Part shown: one piece after another, positions 16,945 through 27,190 of the stretch
How the letters are laid out: every line of letters begins with the position of its first letter
Numbering within the stretch: position 1 is the first letter of the stretch
Assembly (NCBI GenBank): GCA_028868855.1
Contig: JAGWTR010000001.1
Location: 310,001 to 374,000, forward strand
Reading direction: 5' to 3'
Length of the DNA stretch: 64,000 bases
From: Burkholderiales bacterium
GTDB lineage: Bacteria; Pseudomonadota; Gammaproteobacteria; Burkholderiales; Burkholderiaceae_C
The notes under the pieces: model-generated
The model's input: only the letters and a program-made list of their open reading frames with translations
Told to the model about the DNA's origin: nothing
Databases searched by the model: none
Made by a program: the position numbers and the translations under genes

Positions 16945-19260
16945 ATGGTTGAAATCGAACTAGACGGACAGAAGATTCAGGTGCAGGAAGGCAGCATGGT
17001 CATGCATGCCGCCGAGCAAAACGGCACCTACATTCCGCACTTCTGTTATCACAAGAAGCTGTCGATCGCGGCCAACTGCCGCATGTGTCTCGTGGACATC
17101 GAAAAAGCGCCTAAGCCCATGCCGGCTTGCGCCACGCCGGTGACGCAAGGCATGATCGTGCGCACCAAGAGCGAGAAGGCAGTCAAGGCCCAACAGGGTG
17201 TGATGGAGTTCCTGCTGATCAATCACCCTCTGGATTGCCCTATTTGCGATCAGGGTGGCGAGTGTCAGTTGCAGGATCTGGCCGTCGGCTATGGCGGGTC
17301 TTCTTCGCGGTACACCGAAGAGAAGCGCGTGGTCTTCCACAAGGACGTGGGGCCGCTGATCTCGATGGAGGAGATGAGCCGCTGCATCCAGTGCACCCGC
17401 TGCGTACGCTTTGGCCAAGAGATTGCCGGCGTGATGGAATTGGGCATGGTGAACCGGGGCGAGCACGCCGAGATTGCCACTTTCGTGGGCAATACGGTGG
17501 ACTCCGAACTGTCGGGCAATATGATCGATCTGTGTCCCGTGGGTGCCTTGACGAGCAAGCCGTTCCGGTACAGCGCCCGCACCTGGGAACTGTCGCGCCG
17601 CAAGAGTGTGAGCCCGCACGACAGCACCGGTGCCAACCTGATTGTTCAGGTCAAGAATGGCAAGGTGCTGCGCGTGGTGCCGCTGGAAAATGAAGCGGTT
17701 AACGAATGCTGGCTGGCTGACCGCGACCGTTTCAGCTACGAAGCGCTTAACAGCGCTCAGCGCTTGACCAAACCCATGCTCAAGCAGGGTGGTCAGTGGC
17801 AGGAAGTGGACTGGACGACGGCGCTGGAATATGTGGCCCATGGTCTGCAGTGCATCAAGACCGAGCATGGTGCGGCGTCCATCGGCGCGCTGGGCACGGC
17901 CCACAGCACCGTTGAAGAACTGTTCTTGCTGGGCCAACTGGCGCGTGGTTTAGGCAGCGATAACGTCGACACCCGCCTGCGCCATGCTGATTTCACCGTC
18001 ACCAACAGCGTAACCTGGTTGGGCTTGCCCATTGCCGACCTGTCCACTCTGGACCGTGCCTTGGTGGTGGGCTCTTTCCTGCGCAAGGACCATCCTCTGT
18101 TCGCTTCGCGTTTGCGCCATGCCACCAAACGCGGCGCGCAAATCACTGCCATCGGCGCGACGACGGACGATTGGTTGCTACCCATCAAGCAACGCATCAC
18201 GGTAGCCCCGGGTGCCTGGGCGCAAGCCCTGGCCGATGTGGCGACGGCCGTGGCTGCAGAACGTGGCGTGACCAGTCCTGCCAGTGGCACGGCCACTGAC
18301 GCTGCGCGCGCCATGGCCGCATCGCTGCTGTCAGGTGAGCGGAAAGCCATTTTTCTGGGTAATGCCGCCGCGCAGCATCCGCAAGCCTCGACCCTGCACG
18401 CGCTGGTGCAGTGGATTGGAGAGCAAACGGGCGCCACAGTAGGCTTCCTGGGCGAAGCTGCCAATTCTGTGGGCGCCCAATTGGTTGGGGCGCATCCGCA
18501 GCGAGGCGGTCTGAACGCCGCTCAGATGTTGGGCGGCAAGGGCCTCAAGGCCGTGCTGTTGCTCAACGTTGAACCTGAATTTGATGCCGCCAATCCTGTC
18601 GCTGCTCGTGCTGCGGTGGAGGGTGCTTCGATGGTGGTGGCCATGTCGGCCTTCAAGACCGCAGCCATTGATTACGCTGATGTGCTGCTGCCCATTGCGC
18701 CTTTCAGTGAAACTTCGGGCACCTTCGTGAACGCCGAAGGCCGCGTACAGAGCTTCCATGGCGTGGTCAAGCCCTTGGGCGAGACCCGTCCGGCGTGGAA
18801 GGTGTTGCGCGTACTGGGTAATTTGCTGGGCCTGCAAGGATTTGGGTTCGAAACCTCTGAAGAGGTTCGCTCACAGGCCTTGGGCGATGTATCCGCGATT
18901 GCGTCGCGCCTGTCGAACCAGACCTCGGTCGCCATCAATGTTCAGCCCTCCACGGGTGGCTTGGAACGCATCGCCGATGTGCCCATCTACAGTGCCGACG
19001 CGATGGTGCGCCGTGCGGAGTCGCTCCAAAAGACCGCGGATGCGGCCCTGCCGACGGCCAGCTTGTCGCAAGCCTTGTGGGCTGAGCTGGGTCTGACCGA
19101 GGGCGCTCAGGTGAAGGTCTCGCAAGGTGATGCTTCGGCCATCCTGCCAGCCGCGCTGGACGCCACCTTGCCCGCCAATGTGGTGCGAGTGCCGGCTGGG
19201 CATGCTGCGACGTCCTCGCTGGGCGCCCAGTTTGGCGCGATTCGCGTCGACAAAGCATAA
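16945..19260 (+). CDS. nuoG: NADH-quinone oxidoreductase subunit G
   Basis: This 771-residue subunit links NuoF to the connecting Fe-S chain. The N-terminal ferredoxin domain has [20 protein letters not shown] for [2Fe-2S] N1b. [18 protein letters not shown] is the His/Cys N5 site, and [13 protein letters not shown] with a later LCPVGAL is the N4 site. The molybdopterin-oxidoreductase-like portion follows. The CxxCxxxC group that binds the extra cluster N7 in enteric NuoG is absent; the equivalent stretch reads [14 protein letters not shown]. It is shorter than the enteric protein (about 900 residues) and typical of betaproteobacteria. Confidence 0.96.
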   Translation: MVEIELDGQKIQVQEGSMVMHAAEQNGTYIPHFCYHKKLSIAANCRMCLVDIEKAPKPMPACATPVTQGMIVRTKSEKAVKAQQGVMEFLLINHPLDCPICDQGGECQLQDLAVGYGGSSSRYTEEKRVVFHKDVGPLISMEEMSRCIQCTRCVRFGQEIAGVMELGMVNRGEHAEIATFVGNTVDSELSGNMIDLCPVGALTSKPFRYSARTWELSRRKSVSPHDSTGANLIVQVKNGKVLRVVPLENEAVNECWLADRDRFSYEALNSAQRLTKPMLKQGGQWQEVDWTTALEYVAHGLQCIKTEHGAASIGALGTAHSTVEELFLLGQLARGLGSDNVDTRLRHADFTVTNSVTWLGLPIADLSTLDRALVVGSFLRKDHPLFASRLRHATKRGAQITAIGATTDDWLLPIKQRITVAPGAWAQALADVATAVAAERGVTSPASGTATDAARAMAASLLSGERKAIFLGNAAAQHPQASTLHALVQWIGEQTGATVGFLGEAANSVGAQLVGAHPQRGGLNAAQMLGGKGLKAVLLLNVEPEFDAANPVAARAAVEGASMVVAMSAFKTAAIDYADVLLPIAPFSETSGTFVNAEGRVQSFHGVVKPLGETRPAWKVLRVLGNLLGLQGFGFETSEEVRSQALGDVSAIASRLSNQTSVAINVQPSTGGLERIADVPIYSADAMVRRAESLQKTADAALPTASLSQALWAELGLTEGAQVKVSQGDASAILPAALDATLPANVVRVPAGHAATSSLGAQFGAIRVDKA

Positions 19261-19279
19261 GGCACAGAAGGGAATACAC

Positions 19280-20338
19280 ATGATTGATACCCTCTACGCC
19301 GCTGGCGCGGGCGCCCTGGGCGGTGCCTGGCCCGTGATCTGGGCGCTGATCAAGATCGTTGCCTTGCTGCTGCCCTTGATGGGTTGCGTGGCCTACCTGA
19401 CCTTGTGGGAACGCAAGGCCATTGGCTGGACGCAGATTCGCCCGGGCCCAAACCGCGTCGGTCCTTACGGGCTGCTGCAACCCATTGCCGATGCCGTCAA
19501 GCTGATCTTCAAAGAAGTGATCGTGCCGTCAGCTGCTCACAAGGGGCTGTTCTTCCTGGGCCCCATCATGACCATCATGCCGGCCCTGGCCGCCTGGGCG
19601 GTCGTGCCATTTGGCCCGGAGGTCGCGCTGGCCAACGTCAATGCCGGCCTGCTGTTCCTGATGGCCATCACGTCGATGGAAGTCTATGGCGTGATCATTG
19701 CGGGCTGGTCGTCCAACTCGAAGTACGCCTTCCTGGGTGCCATGCGCGCCTCGGCGCAGATGGTGTCGTATGAAATCGCCATGGGTTTTTGTCTGGTGAT
19801 CGTGCTGATGGTGTCGGGCTCGCTGAACATGAGCCAGATCGTGCTGGGGCAGGACAAGGGCATGTTTGCCAGTCAGGGCTGGAGCTTCCTGTCCTGGAAC
19901 TGGCTGCCGTTGTTGCCGATCACGGTGGTGTACTTCATCTCTGGTCTGGCTGAAACCAACCGCCACCCCTTCGACGTGGTGGAGGGCGAGTCCGAAATTG
20001 TGGCCGGCCACATGATCGAGTACTCCGGCATGTCCTTTGCCATGTTCTTCCTGGCCGAGTACGCCAACATGATCCTCGTGTCGGCCCTAGCTGCCATCAT
20101 GTTCTTTGGCGGGTGGCTGGCCCCCGTGCATTTCCTGAACTTCATTCCGGGCTGGATCTGGCTGGGGCTTAAGACTTTTGTCATTGTCACCATGTTCCTG
20201 TGGGTGCGGGCTTCGTTCCCTCGCTTCCGCTATGACCAGATCATGCGTTTGGGCTGGAAGATATTCATCCCGATCACCCTGGTGTGGTTGGTGTTGGTGG
20301 GGGGCTGGATCATGTCTCCCTGGAACATCTGGAAGTAA
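19280..20338 (+). CDS. nuoH: NADH-quinone oxidoreductase subunit H
   Basis: This 352-residue membrane subunit joins the peripheral arm to the membrane arm and contributes to the quinone tunnel. Eight or more membrane helices are predicted. The conserved loops [19 protein letters not shown] (near 45) and [20 protein letters not shown] (near 225) are diagnostic; the second carries charged residues implicated in coupling. The ATG at 19280 follows nuoG after 19 bases. Upstream in-frame codons overlap nuoG and are not used. Confidence 0.97.
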   Translation: MIDTLYAAGAGALGGAWPVIWALIKIVALLLPLMGCVAYLTLWERKAIGWTQIRPGPNRVGPYGLLQPIADAVKLIFKEVIVPSAAHKGLFFLGPIMTIMPALAAWAVVPFGPEVALANVNAGLLFLMAITSMEVYGVIIAGWSSNSKYAFLGAMRASAQMVSYEIAMGFCLVIVLMVSGSLNMSQIVLGQDKGMFASQGWSFLSWNWLPLLPITVVYFISGLAETNRHPFDVVEGESEIVAGHMIEYSGMSFAMFFLAEYANMILVSALAAIMFFGGWLAPVHFLNFIPGWIWLGLKTFVIVTMFLWVRASFPRFRYDQIMRLGWKIFIPITLVWLVLVGGWIMSPWNIWK

Positions 20339-20350
20339 GGGGCCGCCAAC

Positions 20351-20848
20351 ATGAGCACCGCAACCTCAGTCAAGAGCTTTGTCTCCAGCTTCTTTCTACT
20401 AGAGCTGTTCAAAGGTCTGGCCCTGACGGGCCGTCACTTCTTCAAGCCGCACATCACCGTGCAGTTTCCGGAAGAAAAAACACCTTTGTCGCCGCGCTTT
20501 CGCGGGCTGCACGCCCTGCGCCGGTATGACAATGGCGAAGAACGCTGCATCGCCTGCAAGCTGTGCGAAGCTGTCTGCCCGGCCATGGCCATCACGATCG
20601 AGTCCGACGTGCGCGCTGACGGTTCGCGCCGCACCACGCGCTACGACATCGACCTGACCAAGTGCATCTTCTGCGGCTTCTGCGAAGAAAGCTGCCCGGT
20701 CGACTCGATCGTCGAGACGCACATTTTTGAATACCACGGCGAAAAGCGTGGCGACCTGTACTTCACCAAGGACATGCTCCTGGCTGTGGGCGATCGCTAC
20801 GAAAAAGAAATCGCAGCTAACAAGGAGGCGGACGCGAAGTACCGCTGA
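20351..20848 (+). CDS. nuoI: NADH-quinone oxidoreductase subunit I
   Basis: This 165-residue ferredoxin-like subunit holds the two [4Fe-4S] clusters N6a and N6b. Both ligand sets are intact: [16 protein letters not shown] near residue 60 and [14 protein letters not shown] near 100. An N-terminal amphipathic stretch ([18 protein letters not shown]) contacts the membrane arm. Length and position between nuoH and nuoJ are typical. Confidence 0.97.
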   Translation: MSTATSVKSFVSSFFLLELFKGLALTGRHFFKPHITVQFPEEKTPLSPRFRGLHALRRYDNGEERCIACKLCEAVCPAMAITIESDVRADGSRRTTRYDIDLTKCIFCGFCEESCPVDSIVETHIFEYHGEKRGDLYFTKDMLLAVGDRYEKEIAANKEADAKYR

Positions 20849-20859
20849 TCCGATACACC

Positions 20860-21507
20860 ATGGATACCATAACTGCGCTCTTCTACGTTTTTTCCTTCGT
20901 GCTGCTGTTCGCGGGCTTTCGCGTTATCACCGCAAGGAACACGGTCAATGCCGCCTTGTACCTGGTGCTGGCCTTCTTTAACGCAGCCTGCATCTGGATG
21001 CTGCTGCAGGCCGAATTCCTCGCCATTGCGCTGGTGCTGGTCTATGTCGGCGCTGTGATGGTGCTGTTCTTGTTTGTGGTGATGATGTTGGACGTCAACA
21101 TCGACTCGCTGCGTCAGGGCTTTTGGAAGCACTTTCCTCTGGCCGGTTTGATGGGGGTGGTCATTGCGCTGGAAATGGCAGCGGTGCTGACGCGAGGATT
21201 CAACCTCAGCGATGCCAAGCCATTCCCGGCTGATGTTGCCAAGCTGGACAACACCAAGGCGCTGGGCATTGAGCTCTACACCCATTACCTGTTCCCAGTG
21301 CAGATTGCTGCGGTCATCTTGCTGGTGGCCATCATCGCCGCCATCGCCTTGACCCTGCGTCGCCGCAAGGACGCGCACTATCAAAATCCTTCCGAGCAGG
21401 TCAAGGTCAAGAAGGCCGACCGCCTGCGCATCGTGCAGGTGGCCGCCGTGGTTGAGGCCAAGGTTGCCGCGTCTGCGGAGTCGAATCCCAATGGAGGCCA
21501 GGCATGA
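20860..21507 (+). CDS. nuoJ: NADH-quinone oxidoreductase subunit J
   Basis: This 215-residue membrane subunit has five predicted helices, including the conserved [19 protein letters not shown] segment near residue 60 that contains the pi-bulge helix 3 involved in conformational coupling. The C-terminal 50 residues are hydrophilic and variable. Its TGA overlaps the nuoK start in an ATGA arrangement (21504-21507), suggesting translational coupling. Confidence 0.95.
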   Translation: MDTITALFYVFSFVLLFAGFRVITARNTVNAALYLVLAFFNAACIWMLLQAEFLAIALVLVYVGAVMVLFLFVVMMLDVNIDSLRQGFWKHFPLAGLMGVVIALEMAAVLTRGFNLSDAKPFPADVAKLDNTKALGIELYTHYLFPVQIAAVILLVAIIAAIALTLRRRKDAHYQNPSEQVKVKKADRLRIVQVAAVVEAKVAASAESNPNGGQA

Positions 21508-21815
21508 CTTCTGTGACCCTTGGACACTACTTGTCGCTTGGGGGAATCCTGTTCGCCATGTCGGTGATCGGTATCTTCCTCAACCGCAAAAACCTGATCG
21601 TGCTGTTGATGGCCATTGAGTTGATGCTCCTGGCCGTGAACCTCAACTTCGTCGCCTTTTCGCATTACCTGGGCGACATGGATGGGCAGGTCTTTGTGTT
21701 CTTCATTTTGACGGTGGCCGCCGCTGAATCTGCAATCGGGCTGGCCATCCTGGTGGTGCTGTTCCGAAATCGCCAGTCGATCAATGTGGATGAGCTCGAC
21801 ACCCTCAAGGGTTGA
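21504..21815 (+). CDS. nuoK: NADH-quinone oxidoreductase subunit K
   Basis: This 103-residue subunit has three membrane helices and is related to MrpC. The intramembrane glutamate in [17 protein letters not shown] (near 38) and a second one in [15 protein letters not shown] (near 74) are the essential proton-path residues. It overlaps nuoJ by four bases. The length equals the family norm. Confidence 0.96.
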   Translation: MTSVTLGHYLSLGGILFAMSVIGIFLNRKNLIVLLMAIELMLLAVNLNFVAFSHYLGDMDGQVFVFFILTVAAAESAIGLAILVVLFRNRQSINVDELDTLKG

Positions 21816-21842
21816 TCGATCGACGCTAGGAGAACCATAACA

Positions 21843-23852
21843 ATGTCAGAGCTCTCACTCAACAACCTGCTGGTGGTGCCCCTCGCGCCCCTGATCGGGT
21901 CGATCGCCGCGGGTCTGTTCGGCAAGACCATCGGTCGGCGCGGTTCACACATCGTGACCATCCTGGGCGTGCTCATCGCCTTCATCGTCTCGGCCATGAC
22001 GCTCAAGTCCGTGGCCGTGGATGGCGCCTCCTTCAATGCCACCGTCTACGAATGGATGACGCTGGGCTCGCTGAAGATGGAGGTCGGTTTCATGGTCGAC
22101 GGCCTGACGGCGATGATGATGTGCGTGGTGACCTTCGTGTCGCTGATGGTGCACGTCTATACCATCGGCTACATGGAAGAAGATGCCGGCTACCAGCGCT
22201 TCTTTAGCTACATCTCGCTGTTCACCTTCTCCATGTTGATGCTCGTCATGAGCAACAACCTGCTGCAGCTCTTCTTTGGCTGGGAAGCGGTGGGCCTGGT
22301 GTCGTATCTGCTGATTGGCTTCTGGTTCAAAAAGCCAACGGCCATCTTTGCCAACATGAAGGCTTTCTTGGTCAACCGCGTGGGTGACTTCGGCTTCATC
22401 CTGGGGATTGGTCTGATCGTCGCATTTGCGGGCACCCTGAGCTACACCGAGATCTTCGCCAAGGCCAATGATCTGGCGGCGCTGCAATTGCCCAAGACCG
22501 ACTGGTCCTTGATGACCGTGATCTGCATTTGCCTGTTCATCGGTGCGATGGGCAAGTCGGCGCAGTTCCCCTTGCACGTCTGGCTGCCTGACTCCATGGA
22601 AGGCCCGACCCCGATTTCCGCGCTGATCCACGCTGCCACGATGGTGACGGCTGGCATCTTCATGGTCGCGCGCATGTCGCCGCTGTTCGAGTTGTCGGAC
22701 GCTGCGCTGAACTTCATCCTGGTGATCGGTTCGATCACGGCGCTGTTCATGGGCTTTCTGGGCATCATCCAGAATGACATCAAGCGCGTGGTGGCCTATT
22801 CAACGCTGTCGCAGCTGGGTTACATGACCGTGGCCCTGGGCGCATCGGCCTACAACGTGGCCGTGTTCCACCTGATGACCCACGCTTTTTTCAAGGCGCT
22901 GCTGTTCCTGGGCGCAGGCTCGGTCATCATCGGCATGCACCACGATCAGGACATCCGCAACATGGGCGGCCTGTGGAAGTACATGAAGGTCACCTGGATC
23001 ACTTCCTTGGTGGGCTCGCTGGCTCTGATCGGCACGCCCTTCTTTTCGGGCTTCTATTCCAAGGACAGCATCATCGAAGCGGTGCACGCCAGCCACCTGC
23101 CGGCGGCTCAGTTTGCCTACTGCGCCGTGATCATTGGCGTGTTTGTGACGGCGTTCTACAGCTTTCGGATGTACTTCCTGGTTTTCCATGGCAAGGAGCA
23201 CTTCCATCACAAGCCTTTCCCGGGCGAGCATGATCACCATGATGACCACGGCGATCATGCTCACGCTCGCACACCGCACGAATCACCCTGGGTCGTGACG
23301 CTGCCGCTGGTGTTGCTGGCCATTCCCTCAGTGCTGATCGGTTTCCTGGCGATCGAGCCCATGTTGTTCGGTGATTTCTTCAAGAGCGCCATTTTCGTGA
23401 ACCTGGAGCGTCACCCCGCCATGGAAGAGCTCGCGCACGAGTTCCACGGTGCCATGGAGATGGCCTTGCACGGCTTCTCAGCGCTACCTTTCTGGCTGGC
23501 CCTGAGCGGCGTGGTCATGGCCTATGTGTTCTACATGGTCAACCCGGCGCTGCCAGCATTCTTTGCCCGTGTCCTGGCGCCCGTCATCAAGGTCATGGAA
23601 AACAAATACTTTCTGGACTGGTTCAACGAAAACGTCATTGCCGCTGGCGCGCGCCTGTTGGGCCGCGGCCTGTGGAAGGGTGGCGACGTGGCCATCATCG
23701 ACGGAGTGTTGGTCAACGGTTCGGCCAAGTTGGTCGGTTTGATCGCATCGCTGGTGCGTCTGTTCCAGACCGGATATCTCTATCACTACGCGCTGGTCAT
23801 GATCCTGGGGGTGTTCGCCCTCATGACATGGTTCGTGCTCATGCACCATTGA
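21843..23852 (+). CDS. nuoL: NADH-quinone oxidoreductase subunit L
   Basis: This 669-residue antiporter-like proton-pumping subunit is at the distal end of the membrane arm. It has a 14-helix core plus a C-terminal lateral helix. WEAVGLVSYLLIGFWF near 150, GKSAQFPLHVWLPDSMEGPTPISALIHAATMV near 240 and HAFFKALLFLGAGSV near 345 contain the conserved glutamate, lysines and histidines of the proton channel. An unusual histidine- and aspartate-rich loop lies at about 450-475. AGGAG precedes the ATG. Confidence 0.97.
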   Translation: MSELSLNNLLVVPLAPLIGSIAAGLFGKTIGRRGSHIVTILGVLIAFIVSAMTLKSVAVDGASFNATVYEWMTLGSLKMEVGFMVDGLTAMMMCVVTFVSLMVHVYTIGYMEEDAGYQRFFSYISLFTFSMLMLVMSNNLLQLFFGWEAVGLVSYLLIGFWFKKPTAIFANMKAFLVNRVGDFGFILGIGLIVAFAGTLSYTEIFAKANDLAALQLPKTDWSLMTVICICLFIGAMGKSAQFPLHVWLPDSMEGPTPISALIHAATMVTAGIFMVARMSPLFELSDAALNFILVIGSITALFMGFLGIIQNDIKRVVAYSTLSQLGYMTVALGASAYNVAVFHLMTHAFFKALLFLGAGSVIIGMHHDQDIRNMGGLWKYMKVTWITSLVGSLALIGTPFFSGFYSKDSIIEAVHASHLPAAQFAYCAVIIGVFVTAFYSFRMYFLVFHGKEHFHHKPFPGEHDHHDDHGDHAHARTPHESPWVVTLPLVLLAIPSVLIGFLAIEPMLFGDFFKSAIFVNLERHPAMEELAHEFHGAMEMALHGFSALPFWLALSGVVMAYVFYMVNPALPAFFARVLAPVIKVMENKYFLDWFNENVIAAGARLLGRGLWKGGDVAIIDGVLVNGSAKLVGLIASLVRLFQTGYLYHYALVMILGVFALMTWFVLMHH

Positions 23853-23868
23853 GCACGGGGACCAGTTC

Positions 23869-25356
23869 ATGCACACCATGTCTAATATTCTTTCTCTGGC
23901 CATCTGGCTCCCCGTGGCGTTCGGCATCTTGCTGCTGGCTGTGGGTCGTTCGCAAAGCGCTGGCGTCACTCGCTGGATCGCGCTGATCGGCTCCATTATT
24001 GGTTTCCTGGTCACCATCCCGGTGATGCTGGACTTCGACACGACGACGGCCGCCATGCAGTTTGTCGAAAAGGCGTCATGGATCGAGCGCTTCAATGTGT
24101 TCTATCACCTGGGCGTTGACGGCATCTCGATGTGGTTCGTCCCACTGACGGCTTTCATCACCGTCCTGGTGGTGCTGGCCGGCTGGGAGGTCATCGAAGA
24201 CCGCCCGCACCAGTATTACGGCGCTTTTCTGATCCTGTCGGGTTTGATGATTGGAGTGTTCTCCGCCATCGACGGACTGCTGTTCTATGTCTTCTTTGAA
24301 GCGACCCTGATTCCGATGTACATCATCATCGGCGTGTGGGGTGGTCCGCGTCGCGTCTATGCCGCGTTCAAGTTCTTCTTGTATACGCTGCTGGGCTCGC
24401 TGCTGATGCTGATCGCGCTGATCTTCCTGTACTACAAGTCGGGTGGCAGCTTTGACATCCTGACCTGGCATAAGCTGCCTTTGGGCGCCCTGGCCCAGTC
24501 GCTCTTGTTCGGCGCTTTTTTTGCGGCCTTCGCCGTCAAGGTGCCGATGTGGCCAGTGCACACCTGGTTGCCAGATGCTCACGTTGAGGCACCTACCGGG
24601 GGTTCCGTGGTGTTGGCAGCGATCATGCTTAAGCTTGGGTGCTACGGTTTCCTGCGCTTCATGCTGCCCATCGTCCCCGATGCCAGTCATGAGTACGCGC
24701 CGGTCGTCATTGCCTTGTCGCTGATCGCCGTGATTTACGTCGGCCTGGTGGCGCTGGTGCAGCAGGACATGAAGAAGCTGGTGGCCTATTCGTCCATTGC
24801 ACACATGGGTTTTGTCACGCTGGGTTTCTTCATCTTCAATGAGCTGGGCGTGTCTGGCGGTCTGGTGCAGATGATCGCGCACGGCTTTGTGTCGGGCGCC
24901 ATGTTCCTGAGCATCGGCGTGCTGTATGACCGCGTGCATTCGCGCGAAATCGCCAGCTACGGTGGCGTGGTTAATACCATGCCCAAGTTCGCCGCTTTTG
25001 CCTTGTTCTTTGCCATGGCCAATTGCGGTTTGCCGGGCACGGCCGGTTTCGTGGGCGAGTGGATGGTGATCTTGGGCGCCGTGCAGTTTGACTTCCTGAT
25101 TGGCCTACTGGCCGCCACCGCCTTGATCCTGGGAGCTTCCTACACCTTGTGGATGTACAAGCGCGTGTATCTGGGCGAGGTGGCCAATGACAACGTGCGT
25201 GGCTTGCAAGACATCAATGCCCGCGAATTTCTGATCCTGGCCATCCTGGCCGTTGCCGTGCTGTGGATGGGCATCCAGCCCAAGCCCTTCACCGATGCGA
25301 TGCATGTGTCGGTGATCGAGCTGCTCAAGCACGTGGCACAAAGCAAGTTGAACTGA
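23869..25356 (+). CDS. nuoM: NADH-quinone oxidoreductase subunit M
   Basis: This antiporter-like membrane subunit of 492-495 residues and about 14 helices is the middle of the three proton-pumping units. Family marks include FFEATLIPMYIIIGVWGG near 145 with the conserved glutamate, KVPMWPVHTWLPDAHVEAPT near 225 and YSSIAHMGFVTLGFF near 305. ATGs at 23869 and 23878 are both possible; the first has a G-rich Shine-Dalgarno-like sequence at suitable distance. Confidence 0.97.
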   Translation: MHTMSNILSLAIWLPVAFGILLLAVGRSQSAGVTRWIALIGSIIGFLVTIPVMLDFDTTTAAMQFVEKASWIERFNVFYHLGVDGISMWFVPLTAFITVLVVLAGWEVIEDRPHQYYGAFLILSGLMIGVFSAIDGLLFYVFFEATLIPMYIIIGVWGGPRRVYAAFKFFLYTLLGSLLMLIALIFLYYKSGGSFDILTWHKLPLGALAQSLLFGAFFAAFAVKVPMWPVHTWLPDAHVEAPTGGSVVLAAIMLKLGCYGFLRFMLPIVPDASHEYAPVVIALSLIAVIYVGLVALVQQDMKKLVAYSSIAHMGFVTLGFFIFNELGVSGGLVQMIAHGFVSGAMFLSIGVLYDRVHSREIASYGGVVNTMPKFAAFALFFAMANCGLPGTAGFVGEWMVILGAVQFDFLIGLLAATALILGASYTLWMYKRVYLGEVANDNVRGLQDINAREFLILAILAVAVLWMGIQPKPFTDAMHVSVIELLKHVAQSKLN

Positions 25357-25368
25357 GGTCGACACAAG

Positions 25369-26850
25369 ATGACTGCAATGAACTGGCTCGCGATCGCGCC
25401 CGAGATCCTGCTGTTGGCCATGGCCTGCGTGATCTTGCTGGTCGATCTTTTTGTGACCCACCCTCGACGTCTCCCGACGTATCTTCTGACCATGCTGTCG
25501 CTGGCGGCGGTAGCTGGGCTGCACCTGGGTGCCCTGGATACCAGCACGGCCAACTACGCCATGCAGCGCATGGTCGTGACCGATCCGATGGGGCATTTGC
25601 TGAGCCTGTGTGCCACGCTCGCCGTCATGGCTAGTTTGGTGTATGGCCAGGTGTACGCCAGCTCGCGTGACCTGCTCAAGGGTGAGTATTTCACCCTGAG
25701 CCTGTTCGCGCTGCTGGGCATCTCGATCATGGTCATTGGTAACAACTTCTTGACCATCTATCTGGGCCTGGAATTGATGTCCCTGTCGCTGTATGCCCTG
25801 GTGGCCCTGCGCCGTGACCACGCTCAGTCGACGGAAGCCGCCATGAAGTACTTTGTGCTGGGCGCGCTGGCCAGCGGCTTCTTGTTGTATGGCTTGTCGA
25901 TGATGTATGGCGCCACCGGTTCCTTGGATTTGGGCGATGTCTACAAGGCCACGCTGGCGGGCGAAATCAACAAGCAGGTGCTGGCCTTTGGCCTGGTGTT
26001 CATCGTGGCAGGCCTGGCTTTCAAGCTCGGTGTGGTGCCTTTTCACATGTGGGTGCCTGACGTTTACCAAGGTGCGCCCACTGCGATCACCATGATGGTG
26101 GCTGCGGCCCCGAAGTTGGCTGCGTTTGCCATCACCATCCGCCTACTGGTAGAAGGCCTGATCAACACCGCCACTGACTGGCAACAGATGCTGATGGTGT
26201 TGGCCATGGCGTCGCTTGCGCTGGGTAACCTGGCCGCCATCGCCCAGACCAACCTCAAACGCATGCTGGCCTATTCTGGCATTGCGCAACTGGGATTCAT
26301 GCTACTGGGCTTTGTGCCCAGCGTGGTGGCTGGCAACACGGTCTCGGCAGGCAACGGTTATGGCTCGGCGCTGTTCTATCTGCTGACCTATGTGCTGACC
26401 ACCTTGGGCACCTTCGGCTTGGTGGCCTTCCTGTCGCGGCCTGGCTTCGAAGCCGAGCAGATCTCGGATCTGTCGGGTTTGAACAAACGCAGCCCTTTGA
26501 TGGCGGCGGTGATGGCGGTGTTCATGTTCTCGCTGGCGGGCTTGCCGCCCACGGTAGGTTTTTACGCCAAATTGGCCGTGCTGCAATCGCTGATCACCAC
26601 GAATTCGCCATTGCACCTGCAATTGGCTATCGCGGCCGTGTTGTTCTCGCTGGTGGGCGCTTACTACTATCTGCGCGTCGTCAAGGTCATGTATTTTGAC
26701 GAGCCCACGGATACCAACCCGGTGACAGCCGGTAGTGAGGCCCGCGCCTTGTTGGCCGTCAATGCGTTGGTGGTGCTGGGCCTGGGGATCTTGCCTGGTG
26801 GCTTGATGGCCTTGTGCGCTCGTGCCATCACCCAGTCGCTGGCGGGCTGA
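25369..26850 (+). CDS. nuoN: NADH-quinone oxidoreductase subunit N
   Basis: This 493-residue third antiporter-like subunit sits closest to NuoK and NuoJ. Conserved elements are YLGLELMSLSLYALVAL near 130 with its glutamate, KLGVVPFHMWVPDVYQGAPT near 220 and YSGIAQLGFMLLG near 300. About 14 helices are predicted. It ends the canonical nuo series and is followed six bases later by a DUF2818 gene. GAGG precedes the ATG at 25369. Confidence 0.97.
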   Translation: MTAMNWLAIAPEILLLAMACVILLVDLFVTHPRRLPTYLLTMLSLAAVAGLHLGALDTSTANYAMQRMVVTDPMGHLLSLCATLAVMASLVYGQVYASSRDLLKGEYFTLSLFALLGISIMVIGNNFLTIYLGLELMSLSLYALVALRRDHAQSTEAAMKYFVLGALASGFLLYGLSMMYGATGSLDLGDVYKATLAGEINKQVLAFGLVFIVAGLAFKLGVVPFHMWVPDVYQGAPTAITMMVAAAPKLAAFAITIRLLVEGLINTATDWQQMLMVLAMASLALGNLAAIAQTNLKRMLAYSGIAQLGFMLLGFVPSVVAGNTVSAGNGYGSALFYLLTYVLTTLGTFGLVAFLSRPGFEAEQISDLSGLNKRSPLMAAVMAVFMFSLAGLPPTVGFYAKLAVLQSLITTNSPLHLQLAIAAVLFSLVGAYYYLRVVKVMYFDEPTDTNPVTAGSEARALLAVNALVVLGLGILPGGLMALCARAITQSLAG

Positions 26851-26856
26851 TCGCCC

Positions 26857-27171
26857 ATGAGTGGGCTGATCCCGGTCTGGGCCGTGGCCTGTATGTTGGT
26901 GGCCGCCGCGCTGATGGCCAATGCGCCTTTCCTGAATAACCGTTTGTTCCTGGTGGGCCCTGAGCGCGCACCCAAGCCGCTGGTCTGGCGTTTGGTGGAG
27001 TTGTCGGTATACGCCGCTGCGGTGTGCTTGCTGGGCCGAGGGCTGGAGGGGCTGTTGGGTCAGGTCACTGCCCAGAAATGGGAGTTTTACGCGGTCTGGG
27101 TGTTGGTGTTCCTGACACTGGCGTTCCCGGGCTTCGTGTGGCGCTATCTGCGCCGGGGCGCATCGCGCTGA
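26857..27171 (+). CDS. DUF2818 small membrane protein trailing the nuo operon
   Basis: This 104-residue protein has two to three predicted membrane helices (about 4-22, 44-62 and 70-90) and a basic C-terminus. Genes of this DUF2818 type are commonly found right after nuoN in Burkholderiales. The six-base gap to nuoN indicates co-transcription. Function is unknown. Association with complex I assembly or stability is inferred only from gene position; no catalytic motif is visible. Confidence 0.75.
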   Translation: MSGLIPVWAVACMLVAAALMANAPFLNNRLFLVGPERAPKPLVWRLVELSVYAAAVCLLGRGLEGLLGQVTAQKWEFYAVWVLVFLTLAFPGFVWRYLRRGASR

Positions 27172-27190
27172 TCTGAAAGGCAGGCGCCCA

